Shown here: piece by piece, positions 15,799-23,442 of the stretch
Position numbering within the stretch: position 1 is the stretch's first letter
Layout: each line of letters starts with the position of its first letter
Virus record (IMG/VR): IMGVR_UViG_3300036985_003430
Location: 1-35,211 of that record
Strand: one strand, 5' to 3'
Length of the DNA stretch: 35,211 nucleotides
DNA from: a virus
Program-made: the position numbers and the translations under genes
The notes under the pieces: model-generated
What the model was told of the DNA's origin: nothing
The model's input: only the letters and a program-made list of their open reading frames with translations
Database searches by the model: none

Positions 15799-17894
15799 TG
15801 TCCGCCATTTGGAAAATCAAAGTCGGCAGCGATCCAATCGAGACGCTGGAATCTGCCGGAGTCGAAGTCGCGAGCGTGAATTTTCTTGAACAATCGACAA
15901 GCTCTTTACGCCTCAGAATCAGCAGGGATTTCGACGAGGCAGCCGATCGATTCACTTACGGGATGGCAATCATTTTATACAAAAGCAACACGATAGTATT
16001 CCAAGGCAAAGTGCGATCCAATCCACGCGATGCCGATCCTGAATCCGAAAGCCAGATGATTGAGGTTTTTGACGCATGGGACGAGGCGGAGCGCACGACT
16101 TATCAAGAATCATGGAGCCTTGGCGGCCCGTTCACGGTGATGATACCAAAGGCCGTACTTGGACTTGATGACACGGGAGCCGCGATCGACACGGGCGAGC
16201 AGATAAAGGCAGCCATCGACTACGCTGCGAGCGTGGGTATCGCTGTGCAATCCGGAACATTCCCTAGCGGGATCACTTTCTGGCCGTCGCAGATCGAAAA
16301 CTTGACGATTTCCGAGGTGATTCGGACATCGATGCGCTATCATCCTGACTGGACGCTTGTAACGGATCACACGACCACGCCGCCGACAATCAGCGTAATC
16401 AGCCAAGCCACCGCCGATACCGTCAGTTTCTCCGTTGCTGGCAGTGATGCAGTGCAAGGTTTTTCCGTTCGGTCAGTATCGGAGCGCGTCCCCGAATCCG
16501 TGCGGATCATTTACGAATCACTCGCAGATTTCAGCGGCGTGACCTCTACGAGCGTTTCAGTCGATAAATTTCCCTCAGCCGGTCCCGACGCAGGGGCGAA
16601 CGTGCTCAACACGACAATCCAACTTTCTGGTCTCCGCACGACGAGCAAGACGCAACAGGTCGAAACGCGCACCCTGCCGACCGATCAAGAAACACTTCGC
16701 GCATGGCTAAAGCTGAAATTCCCGAAGCTGGCCGACGTTCCTGATGCTCGGTGGCAACTTACCGTGCCGCTGATTACCGTCGTCCCTGATGGCACTCAGC
16801 CGCCATCAATCAATGCGGCAACGCCGAGGCAAATCATCTCAGACCCGACCGACGTGCCTCGCGAGCTTGTGCGCGGATCGGTGCAAGATTGGATGCGCGT
16901 AAAGGTTGGAAAAGTGAACGTAGCTTTCGGGATTCGATTCCATCCAGGTTACGTTCCGACCGAAAAGGAAAAGAAGCTCATCCCGGACACCACACCAAAT
17001 CTCGTCGTCACAGCTACCAACGCCACGACGAGAAACTATCGCGGCCTCGCGTCCTTTGTGCCCGGTGAAGATGCGCCGAGTGGACTTGCTGAGCAGTTTT
17101 ACAACTCTCTCGCAACTACTCAATACGCCGGATCAGTGACGCTCGCGGAAGATGAAATCACGGAACTAGGATTACTCGGCAAGGCTCTGAATCTGACAGG
17201 CGGACGCAGCGAATGGACAAGCATGAACGCACTGATAACTTCCGTGAGCTATGATATTGAAAACGGCACGACAAATATCACCTTCGGACCGCCTCGATAC
17301 CTCACGCCGGGTGACTGGATGGAACTGCAACGCGCACTTCGCAACCGCACGCCAACTTGGCAATCAAACCGCAATTCGGACGAGCCAACGGATGACGGCA
17401 GCACGATTGTCGGTGATTATGATGTCCCCTCGAATGAGTCACTCCAAACTTTCAACGCGCCATGCGCTTTCCGCGTAATCATAAACGGAAACTTGGCCAC
17501 TGGCTTTTCTTGGGAGATCTCCAGTGTTGGAAGCTCGATCACAGATGACGCTAATGGTCCGCGAATTGATCTCAGCAGCGCAGGATTTGACGACGCGAAC
17601 GCGATCACCGCGACTAAGTGGATCGTCTTAGAGGCTACTGTGACAGCTGGCGTCATTTCAAGTTGGGCGTTCGCGGCCGTGGACGCATCGGACACGAAAG
17701 AAGTGGAGTTCGACACTGTGACCCCGCCCGCCCAAAACAAGATCAGATTGCGAATCGGCAAGATTGAGTTTGACGGCGACGACGAGCCGGCAGTCATCCA
17801 ATGCACTCATGAATCGCAGATGATTACTTACGGATTTATAAACGGCGCATATTGCAAAGTATTCGCCGCGCATCCATATAATGAAGCGACCTAA
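15798..17894 (+). CDS. Tail tip / baseplate hub protein
   Basis: 698 residues, directly after the tape measure and coupled to both neighbours by TAATG overlaps. The N-terminal half (WKIKVGSDPIETLESAGVEV, LRLRISRDFDEAADRF, FQGKVRSNPRDADPESE) has the style of hub or baseplate proteins of long-tailed phages that resemble the gp27-like tube-initiator fold: two beta barrels with a central domain. From about residue 520 it turns into a separate beta-rich region after a Ser/Asp linker (NRNSDEPTDDGSTIVGDYD). Assignment by position and general pattern. Confidence 0.65.
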   Translation: MSAIWKIKVGSDPIETLESAGVEVASVNFLEQSTSSLRLRISRDFDEAADRFTYGMAIILYKSNTIVFQGKVRSNPRDADPESESQMIEVFDAWDEAERTTYQESWSLGGPFTVMIPKAVLGLDDTGAAIDTGEQIKAAIDYAASVGIAVQSGTFPSGITFWPSQIENLTISEVIRTSMRYHPDWTLVTDHTTTPPTISVISQATADTVSFSVAGSDAVQGFSVRSVSERVPESVRIIYESLADFSGVTSTSVSVDKFPSAGPDAGANVLNTTIQLSGLRTTSKTQQVETRTLPTDQETLRAWLKLKFPKLADVPDARWQLTVPLITVVPDGTQPPSINAATPRQIISDPTDVPRELVRGSVQDWMRVKVGKVNVAFGIRFHPGYVPTEKEKKLIPDTTPNLVVTATNATTRNYRGLASFVPGEDAPSGLAEQFYNSLATTQYAGSVTLAEDEITELGLLGKALNLTGGRSEWTSMNALITSVSYDIENGTTNITFGPPRYLTPGDWMELQRALRNRTPTWQSNRNSDEPTDDGSTIVGDYDVPSNESLQTFNAPCAFRVIINGNLATGFSWEISSVGSSITDDANGPRIDLSSAGFDDANAITATKWIVLEATVTAGVISSWAFAAVDASDTKEVEFDTVTPPAQNKIRLRIGKIEFDGDDEPAVIQCTHESQMITYGFINGAYCKVFAAHPYNEAT

Positions 17895-19102
17895 TGGCTG
17901 ACCGCGTTACATTCCGAGAGCGAACGGCAGGAGTCTGTGTTGCTAAGACATTCATGGATTGGGTCGCAACTCCCCCAGTAGACAAAACTGGGGTGTCGAT
18001 CACAGACCCCCGCGTTAAGTTCGTCAAAGGGTGGGAAACAGGCGGAACTGACCCCGTAGATGGAAGCGTGGAGTGTGGTGACGGCACTGCGTATCCAATG
18101 CGCGTAACAATCGCCCAACTTGCCGAATTGATGAGCAGGGTTAGAGATGCTAAATGGGTAAGTGGTTCCGCTACGCAGACTGCTGACGATGGAATGGGGT
18201 CTGTATACGCTGCCGTAGTAACCCTCACATCAGTTACACCGCCGACTGAAAAAGTCGAATGGGAACTTACAAACGGTGATACTAACGCAGCTTACACACG
18301 CAGAGCTTGGGTTGCGGTAACCAATGATGAAACTCCTGATAAACCTATGGAAGATTATGGGGACACTTATTTCAGCGATCCCACATACCTAACGGTAGGA
18401 GGAATAAACGGAGGGACGACTTACCCACTTGCTTATCGAGAAGCGATAGCTGAACGGGCTTTGTGGGCTAACGGATTTCCGCTAGTCGATCCAAACCAGA
18501 CTGGATACTATAATGCAGACGAAATACTGGACAATACTTATTTACTATATGGCGGTAACGACCAATTTAAAACAGGTTTTTCCTTCTTCGGACAAAGTTG
18601 GGTGGAGGACGGGACAGGGGTTGAACCAACTATATATGCCCCATTCTCTACGATTCAAGATGCATCAGCAATGTCCCCAGCCTTCCCTTATCGACTTGGG
18701 TCTGTCCGTATTGCTTTCTCTACGGTAGTCGCATGGGTTGATTTGAATGAATCAGGAAACCCATACGACTCCTTGAATGAGATTTATGTTGGGGTTAGGT
18801 TCTTAACGATAAATTCATTTGATGGCGGCCTCCGCCTAGATATATCTCACTCGACAGACCTTAACTATCTAATCGGACCAAAGAGCGGTAAGCTCGCTGA
18901 CTTAAAGTTAAAACTTTCGGGCGCGGGTAATTATGTCACTGCCGCAATCTATGGATCGGAAGAGTGCCTCTACGGAGCCTGCGTCCCAACGTCAACGGAT
19001 TGGGAATTTGAGGCAACCGCGTGGTGGCCTTACAAGAAGCTCGATGGATCGCCAGCTTGGAACGCCTCGACAGGAGCGCCGATAGGAGATATTTCAAGCT
19101 GA
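17894..19102 (+). CDS. Tail tip-associated protein / putative adhesin
   Basis: 402 residues, last gene of the late operon. Beta-rich, with many Thr, Gly, Tyr and Trp residues, for example in VEWELTNGDTNAAYTRRAWV and TYLTVGGINGGTTYP, a composition usual for distal tail or receptor-contacting proteins. No catalytic motif is visible. It overlaps the hub gene by TAATG, so the two are probably made together and assembled at the tail tip. I see no clear hairpin terminator in the 157 bases that follow. Confidence 0.55.
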   Translation: MADRVTFRERTAGVCVAKTFMDWVATPPVDKTGVSITDPRVKFVKGWETGGTDPVDGSVECGDGTAYPMRVTIAQLAELMSRVRDAKWVSGSATQTADDGMGSVYAAVVTLTSVTPPTEKVEWELTNGDTNAAYTRRAWVAVTNDETPDKPMEDYGDTYFSDPTYLTVGGINGGTTYPLAYREAIAERALWANGFPLVDPNQTGYYNADEILDNTYLLYGGNDQFKTGFSFFGQSWVEDGTGVEPTIYAPFSTIQDASAMSPAFPYRLGSVRIAFSTVVAWVDLNESGNPYDSLNEIYVGVRFLTINSFDGGLRLDISHSTDLNYLIGPKSGKLADLKLKLSGAGNYVTAAIYGSEECLYGACVPTSTDWEFEATAWWPYKKLDGSPAWNASTGAPIGDISS

Positions 19103-19221
19103 TTCACGAAGTTCAAGCGTTCCGTTCATTTTTTCCATAGATTTGCCGGTGTTTATCCTAAGTATTTAAAGAGCTCAAGGCGGTTTAAATGATTATCTTT
19201 GCCGAAAAGGTATAAAAATAC

Positions 19222-19251
19222 TTTACAGACGCATTGTATGTGTTTTTATAC
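19222..19251 (+). promoter_or_regulatory. Promoter of the early operon
   Basis: TTTACA (19222-19227) and TTATAC (19246-19251) are separated by 18 bases, 8 bases before the ATG of the first early gene. This leaves a very short leader, so the first transcript may be nearly leaderless. The 157-base gap from 19103 to 19259 is otherwise AT-rich with the pair TTTAAA...TTTAAA around 19169-19190 and holds no gene. Confidence 0.5.
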
Positions 19252-19259
19252 GCCCAGCA

Positions 19260-19466
19260 ATGAGCACAAAACAAGTTATCGTAAAACATAAAGGAGGACG
19301 ACCTGTAACTGGCCGGACTAAAAGCAAGCCATCTATCACGATGGATAAAAAAATCGAGAAGATGGGCAAAAAAGCCGCTCGCCTAGAGGGAATGAGCTTT
19401 TCCGCGTGGGTCGAAAGAGCCTGCCGAGAAACTCTCGCAACCATCACAGGAAAAGCATCAGCATGA
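19260..19466 (+). CDS. Ribbon-helix-helix-like small DNA-binding protein
   Basis: 68 residues. N-terminal basic segment KHKGGRPVTGR looks like an AT-hook; then SITMDKKIEKMGKKAARLEG and MSFSAWVERACRETL fit a strand-helix-helix of the Arc/CopG type. First gene after the early promoter, so an autoregulator of the early operon is plausible. A gene of the same plan lies at 28141. No AGGAGG site precedes the ATG. Confidence 0.6.
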   Translation: MSTKQVIVKHKGGRPVTGRTKSKPSITMDKKIEKMGKKAARLEGMSFSAWVERACRETLATITGKASA

Positions 19467-19588
19467 ACCGCCGCCGAATTTACTCAATGGCCTGCCGTTT
19501 GTTTGCGCGAAATGCGCGACATAACCCGCAACGCGCTGCGAAGTGGGAAGCGATGATTCACCGATACGAGGAAAAGAAGACAGCGTGA
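19463..19588 (+). CDS. Small basic protein of unknown function (41 aa)
   Basis: ATG at 19463 overlaps the preceding stop (ATGA); 41 residues, strongly basic (NRRRIYSMACRLFARNARHN) with a C-terminal helix (WEAMIHRYEEKKTA). The coupling at both ends supports a real gene. An in-frame upstream start at 19406 lies inside the previous gene and is not preferred. No family recognised. Confidence 0.5.
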   Translation: MNRRRIYSMACRLFARNARHNPQRAAKWEAMIHRYEEKKTA

Positions 19589-19980
19589 GCTACACCGAAT
19601 TTCAAAAAAACATGAACACAACGAATACAGAAGGTCAAGAAGCGCTAGAACCCTGCGAGCCGCAAACGCTGGCGAAATATGCCGATCTGGCAGAGAAAGT
19701 GAGTGACGAGCATCTTGAAGCTTCCATCGAAATTATGGAAGAGAGTCTACATACTGGCAATTGGGGCAAGAATCGCCTCGAGATCCTAATAGCCGAGCGT
19801 TCGCGCCGTTGGAGAATCCGCAAGGGCGAAGGGAGGGGAGCGAAGGGAGGGGAGCGAAATGATCCTTCTGTTCACTGTCCCTACTTTCTTGCTCTTCGTC
19901 CTATGCGTCGAAGGCGCGGCATTTTACAACTGGCTCGACTCTATCAAGAGCGAGATCGACCGCACTCTTGGCCGCGCTGA
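19585..19980 (+). CDS. Unknown early protein, frame extended by a 14-bp duplication
   Basis: Most likely starts at GTG 19585 (GTGA overlap with the preceding stop) or ATG 19612. The first 85 or so residues, with SDEHLEASIEIMEESLHTG and NWGKNRLEILIAERSRRWRI, look like a compact helical protein. From 19827 a 14-bp tandem duplication shifts the frame. Without one copy the gene would stop at TGA 19860-19862, giving the usual ATGA overlap with the next gene. The present frame runs on for about 39 residues of unlikely composition (ALRPMRRRRGILQL) antisense to sense use in the next gene. The C-terminus is therefore probably new or aberrant. Confidence 0.55.
   Translation: MSYTEFQKNMNTTNTEGQEALEPCEPQTLAKYADLAEKVSDEHLEASIEIMEESLHTGNWGKNRLEILIAERSRRWRIRKGEGRGAKGGERNDPSVHCPYFLALRPMRRRRGILQLARLYQERDRPHSWPR
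19827..19858 (+). repeat. 14-bp tandem duplication carrying a ribosome site
   Basis: CGAAGGGAGGGGAG at 19827-19840 and again at 19841-19854, followed by CGAA of a third unit. Each copy holds a GGGAGGGG Shine-Dalgarno-like core; the second copy serves the ATG at 19859. The length is not a multiple of 3, so copy number switches the upstream reading frame. Confidence 0.9.
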
Positions 19981-20053
19981 CTGGGTATTTCCGTCAGTCA
20001 GAAGCCGCCAAGCGTGGATGCGAACGAACCTGATCAAATCATACACAAACTAG
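19859..20053 (+). CDS. Small membrane protein, early region (64 aa)
   Basis: 64 residues; an N-terminal hydrophobic segment (MILLFTVPTFLLFVLCVEG) is followed by a soluble, charged part ending in KSYTN. GGGAGGGG lies 7-10 bases before the ATG. It could be an inner-membrane protein acting on host physiology or superinfection; no family recognised. Confidence 0.55.
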   Translation: MILLFTVPTFLLFVLCVEGAAFYNWLDSIKSEIDRTLGRADWVFPSVRSRQAWMRTNLIKSYTN

Positions 20054-20057
20054 AATC

Positions 20058-20276
20058 ATGCCATTTTTAACAGATATTGAAGATACGCGCCGATATTCTG
20101 CGCCACGTGAACTCGACAACGGTTCGGACGAAGAATTGAGCGCATACGATCAGGGCTTTGAGGATCGCATTTGCTGCTATGAGCGCGATCACAATCCATA
20201 TTCCCAAGACGCTGACCGCTTGCAGTGGTTGTGCGGATGGGATAGCGCAGATCAACAATGGGAGGAATCACCATGA
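20058..20276 (+). CDS. Unknown acidic early protein (72 aa)
   Basis: 72 residues, acidic, rich in Asp, Glu, Cys, Tyr and Trp (SDEELSAYDQGFEDRICCYE, LQWLCGWDSADQQWEE). Small proteins with the 'AYxQGxxD...NPY......WxxGW' plan are common in phage early regions; this one fits (SAYDQGFED, HNPYSQDADRLQWLCGW). Function unknown. Overlaps the next gene by ATGA. Confidence 0.6.
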   Translation: MPFLTDIEDTRRYSAPRELDNGSDEELSAYDQGFEDRICCYERDHNPYSQDADRLQWLCGWDSADQQWEESP

Positions 20277-20455
20277 GATTCTACGCCATTCACACGCTGA
20301 GCGATAAGACGCTCGCGGCTATCATTCAGAGCCTTCGCGAGCTATCCGGCCAGAAAGGACTTCATCCATCCGATACGGAGCGTCTAGAGGCATACGTTCG
20401 CGAGCAAAACAAGCGTGAACGCGCCGCAAAGAAAGCAAGGAGGGCTTACGCATGA
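20273..20455 (+). CDS. Unknown small helical early protein (60 aa)
   Basis: The start is ATG 20273, decided by the GGGAGGAAT ribosome site 6-14 bases upstream and the ATGA overlap; an in-frame start at 20258 lies before that site. Helical and basic at the end (EQNKRERAAKKARRAYA). No family recognised. Confidence 0.6.
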   Translation: MRFYAIHTLSDKTLAAIIQSLRELSGQKGLHPSDTERLEAYVREQNKRERAAKKARRAYA

Positions 20456-20742
20456 ACCGATCCGAAAGACTACTCCGCGAGGCTCGCCGGCATTCGATGT
20501 TCTTACTTCTCAGCATCGTTCTAACCGTTTCTGCTATCATCGGTGCGGCTATCGGCTACCAAGATGAATCGCCTGGACTGCTGGCGGTTTCAGCACTCGC
20601 CGCCGTCTTGTTTATCCATCATTCGATCCGTCAAGCGATGGAAAGCGCACGACACATGAGGCTTCACGAACTCGAAAACCAATTTTTACAGCCTCCTGGC
20701 AAAGGCAACCCGAACGCGGCTCGCGATGCAGAGCAAATTTAA
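20452..20742 (+). CDS. Two-helix membrane protein, early region (96 aa)
   Basis: AAGGAGGG lies 7-14 bases before the ATG, which overlaps the preceding stop. Two hydrophobic segments, about residues 17-36 (FLLLSIVLTVSAIIGAAIGY) and 42-58 (GLLAVSALAAVLFIHHS), between basic ends. An early inner-membrane protein; possible superinfection or host-modulation role is only a guess. Confidence 0.6.
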   Translation: MNRSERLLREARRHSMFLLLSIVLTVSAIIGAAIGYQDESPGLLAVSALAAVLFIHHSIRQAMESARHMRLHELENQFLQPPGKGNPNAARDAEQI

Positions 20743-20755
20743 CGAATATAAAAAT

Positions 20756-21796
20756 ATGAGCACGACCATAACAACACAACCCGCACCCCGCGATCTAAAA
20801 TCAATGATCGCTTCCCCGGCAATGCTACAGCAATTTGCTGCGGCACTTCCTAAGCACCTTTCTCCTGAGCGATTCGGACGCATTGCGATCACCGCTTTGA
20901 GTAGGACGCCGAAGCTCAAGGAATGCACTCAAGAGAGCGTTTTCAAATGCTTGCTCGATCTTTCCGCGATGGGATTAGAGCCGGACGGCAGGCACGCGCA
21001 TTTGATTCCTTACGGACAAGAATGCACGTTGATAATCGACTACAAAGGACTCGTTTCACTTGTGAGAAGATCCGGCGACGTTGCAAAAATTCACGCTGAT
21101 ATCGTGTGCGAGAATGACGTTTTCGAGCATTCTATGGGGGAGGTCCAAAAGCATACTTTTGACCTTAACCAAGGACGCGGACAAGCATACGCAGCATACG
21201 CTCAAGTGTGGCTAAAAGACGGCAGCGTTCAAGCGTCGATCATGTCTAAAGATGAGATTGAGGCGATCCGTGAAAAATCATCCGCATGGGGAGCTTGGTT
21301 AAAATATAAAAAGCGCGGTCCATGGAATGACAACGAAGGGGAGATGTGGAAAAAAACCGCATTTCGCCGCCTCACTAAATGGCTGACGATCTCCCCCGAG
21401 ATCGCCGACGCAATCACAAAGGCTGATGAGCATGAGTTCAACAATCCTCGCAACGTCACGCCGAAAGCGGAGTTGCCGAAAGAAAACCCCTTCCGCCTCG
21501 CTGCTGAGAAAGAAGAGGCGCCACAGCCTGCACCACGACCTACGCCGGAAGCCGAAGTTGTGACGAAAGACGACGACCAAGAGCAAGCCGACATCGAAGC
21601 GCGGAACGAAGCTCGCTTTTCGATTTTTGAAGCGATCAAGGAAACCGCCGTCACTCCCGACACATTCTTCGCCCGTGCGAAAAAAGCAGGATGGACAGAA
21701 TCGAACGAAAGCGAACTGACCACCGAAGACATGGTGCAACTAACTGAAAACGCACAAGCGATTGCTGACGGCGTGCAGAAAGGAGGTGCGAAGTGA
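20756..21796 (+). CDS. recT: RecT-family single-strand annealing recombinase
   Basis: 346 residues from ATG 20756 (MSTTITTQPA); an upstream ATG at 20726 lies within the preceding gene. Classic RecT features: FGRIAITALSRTPKLKECTQ, FKCLLDLSAMGLEPDG, HLIPYGQECTLIIDYKGLV, RSGDVAKIHADIV, then WKKTAFRRLTKWL. RecT binds single strands made by a 5'-3' exonuclease and anneals them to homology, driving phage recombination and concatemer formation. The C-terminal 100 residues form a Pro/Glu-rich linker and a helical tail. The partner exonuclease follows at once with an ATGA-type overlap. Confidence 0.93.
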   Translation: MSTTITTQPAPRDLKSMIASPAMLQQFAAALPKHLSPERFGRIAITALSRTPKLKECTQESVFKCLLDLSAMGLEPDGRHAHLIPYGQECTLIIDYKGLVSLVRRSGDVAKIHADIVCENDVFEHSMGEVQKHTFDLNQGRGQAYAAYAQVWLKDGSVQASIMSKDEIEAIREKSSAWGAWLKYKKRGPWNDNEGEMWKKTAFRRLTKWLTISPEIADAITKADEHEFNNPRNVTPKAELPKENPFRLAAEKEEAPQPAPRPTPEAEVVTKDDDQEQADIEARNEARFSIFEAIKETAVTPDTFFARAKKAGWTESNESELTTEDMVQLTENAQAIADGVQKGGAK

Positions 21797-22620
21797 GTGA
21801 TCTAAAATCACTCTTCCCAGATTGCGAAATCTCCATGATGCCGCAACGATCCGCTGAATGGCACGAAATCCGCAAGGACAAGCTGACCGCCTCACAAGCT
21901 GGCGCATGGCTCGCTGAGCGTCCTTCTTGCCGATTGACCCTCCCTGAGATTAAAGCCGTCCTAGACGCGAAAGAGATCATCTACAAATCCACGCTCAATA
22001 AGGATCAGCTTCTAGCTTTATCGGACAACTGGCCGCTGGGAGTCACGCAAGGTTCACTCGATGCTCAACAAACCGCGATCTATAAGATTCTCGGCAATCT
22101 ATCAGGCTGCAAGGTCCCGGATCAGTGGGAAGTGGACCCTGATGGACCGCCGCCGCGCAACCCTGCTTTGTGGGCTGTGTGGAACGGGCTGCGACTCGAA
22201 AAAGAAGCGGTTGCGGAATTCCAAGAATGGAGCGGAGAGAAGATCATCGAAGTGGGATTCGCTAAGTCTTTGACGGGATCGGCGGGATGCTCGCCGGATG
22301 GACTGATCGATGGTAAGCCAATCGGCTTTGAAGGAAAAGCACCGTTGCCCGCGACTCACGTTAAATATCTGTTAGAGGATAAACTGCCGGATATTTACCG
22401 CGATCAGGTTCATTTCTCGATGGCTGTCACAGGCGCGAAAGGATGGTGGTTTCAGAGCTACTGCCCGGGATTGCCTCCGTTCCCGATCTTCATCGAGCGC
22501 GACGAATACACCGAGCGCATGGCTGCCGGATTAGCGGAGTTTAACGATACGCTGATGGCCGCTGAGCATCAAATTGCAAGCCTTTGGGAAGCGACATTTA
22601 AAACGAAGGAGGAAGCATGA
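21793..22620 (+). CDS. YqaJ / lambda-exonuclease-type recombination nuclease
   Basis: 275 residues, GTG start at 21793 with AAGGAGGTG 6-14 bases before it. PD-(D/E)XK core: RSAEWHEIRKDKLTASQAG at the N-terminus, then LRLEKEAVAEFQEW (Glu), GCSPDGLIDGKPIGFEGKAP (Asp, Glu-x-Lys) and YRDQVHFSMAVTGAKGW. This family forms a toroidal 5'-3' exonuclease that works with RecT or Beta. An insertion of about 45 residues separates the first helix from the core (residues 46-110). Start and stop both overlap neighbours by 4 bases, so the recombination genes are translationally coupled. Confidence 0.9.
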   Translation: MSDLKSLFPDCEISMMPQRSAEWHEIRKDKLTASQAGAWLAERPSCRLTLPEIKAVLDAKEIIYKSTLNKDQLLALSDNWPLGVTQGSLDAQQTAIYKILGNLSGCKVPDQWEVDPDGPPPRNPALWAVWNGLRLEKEAVAEFQEWSGEKIIEVGFAKSLTGSAGCSPDGLIDGKPIGFEGKAPLPATHVKYLLEDKLPDIYRDQVHFSMAVTGAKGWWFQSYCPGLPPFPIFIERDEYTERMAAGLAEFNDTLMAAEHQIASLWEATFKTKEEA

Positions 22621-23003
22621 AGCCCGGCGAATCAAACAAGCTCTACTTGCTCAACACGCTGCAAACGCTTTTCGGAGAGGAAAACGTGGTTTGTGAATAC
22701 CGATTCCATGACGTGCGACGCTGGCGTTTCGATTACGCGGTACCATCCGTCAAACTAGCTTTTGAATATCACGGACATTCTGGATTCATCGGCGGAAAAA
22801 CGAGCGGTCACAGCACAATCAAAGGGTTGACGAATGACTCCGAGAAGATGAATCAGGCCGCCGCTTACGGTTGGCGAGTGCTGGCGTTCACCGCGCTTCA
22901 TTTCCGAGCGACTGAGCGCACGAAGCACAAGCTGCGACTCCCGAAAGACACGATCATGCAGGTGATCGCCGGGATGCAGTTAGAACGGGAGGCGGTGAAA
23001 TGA
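22617..23003 (+). CDS. PD-(D/E)XK-like endonuclease
   Basis: 128 residues. RRWRFDYAVPSVKLAFEYHG (residues 34-53) holds the pattern Asp39 ... Glu50-x-His52 typical of a group of small phage nucleases (VRR-NUC or DUF559-like, 'RFDFAxP...A.EvxG'). The usual third Lys is replaced by His or lies elsewhere. NDSEKMNQAAAYGWRVLAFT matches the helix and strand that follow the core in these proteins. A junction-resolving or recombination role is likely from its place after RecT and exonuclease. GAAGGAGGAAG precedes the ATG. Confidence 0.75.
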   Translation: MKPGESNKLYLLNTLQTLFGEENVVCEYRFHDVRRWRFDYAVPSVKLAFEYHGHSGFIGGKTSGHSTIKGLTNDSEKMNQAAAYGWRVLAFTALHFRATERTKHKLRLPKDTIMQVIAGMQLEREAVK

Positions 23004-23251
23004 AATCATTATTTGACATGGACGCCGTGAAACGCCTCTCGCCATACAAGGAGTGGGAGCGCAAGAACAGGATCAAGGTGCATTTTTCGCCGAACTCAGA
23101 GGAAACGCCGTGGATAGCAGCGAGGACGATACTAAACATAGCTGATTACGCGACGAGTCACGGAGACGACTTGATGGGAACGGGAGATACCAGAGACGAA
23201 GCAATCTCTGATTTAACACGAAAAACAAACATTAAACCATTTGGATTATGA
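23000..23251 (+). CDS. Unknown early protein (83 aa)
   Basis: 83 residues; GGGAGGCGG precedes the ATG, which overlaps the nuclease stop. The middle (PWIAARTILNIADYATSHGD, TGDTRDEAISDLTR) has the look of small HicB-like phage proteins with an alpha-beta pattern ('G.GdT.eEAi.dL'). Function unknown. Confidence 0.55.
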   Translation: MKSLFDMDAVKRLSPYKEWERKNRIKVHFSPNSEETPWIAARTILNIADYATSHGDDLMGTGDTRDEAISDLTRKTNIKPFGL

Positions 23252-23442
23252 AAACCAACACAGAACTACAAAAAGAAAACGCCGACTTAAAACGAATGAA
23301 CGAGCGCTTGAAGAATCGACTCACGAAGGCGCTTAAACAGGCTGCCAACAATCACGAAAGGCGGGGAGAATCGCATCACAGGGCTTTTGAGCAACTTTGC
23401 CCGATGCCGCCTTTTGACAAACTAACAGTAAAAATTCAATGA
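23248..23442 (+). CDS. Short coiled-coil protein (64 aa)
   Basis: 64 residues; the first 30 form a heptad pattern (TELQKENADLKRMNERLKNR). Overlaps neighbours by 4 bases at each end. No domain recognised; could be a partner of the replication proteins that follow. Confidence 0.5.
   Translation: MKTNTELQKENADLKRMNERLKNRLTKALKQAANNHERRGESHHRAFEQLCPMPPFDKLTVKIQ

Noticed and set aside
19165-19195. TTTAAA ... TTTAAA pair as a terminator or operator after the late operon
   Set aside because: Only six A/T pairs around a 13-base centre and no T-run; too weak to call.
20726-20755. Longer start for RecT
   Set aside because: Begins inside the preceding gene; ATG 20756 (MSTTITT) follows its stop and fits the family start.
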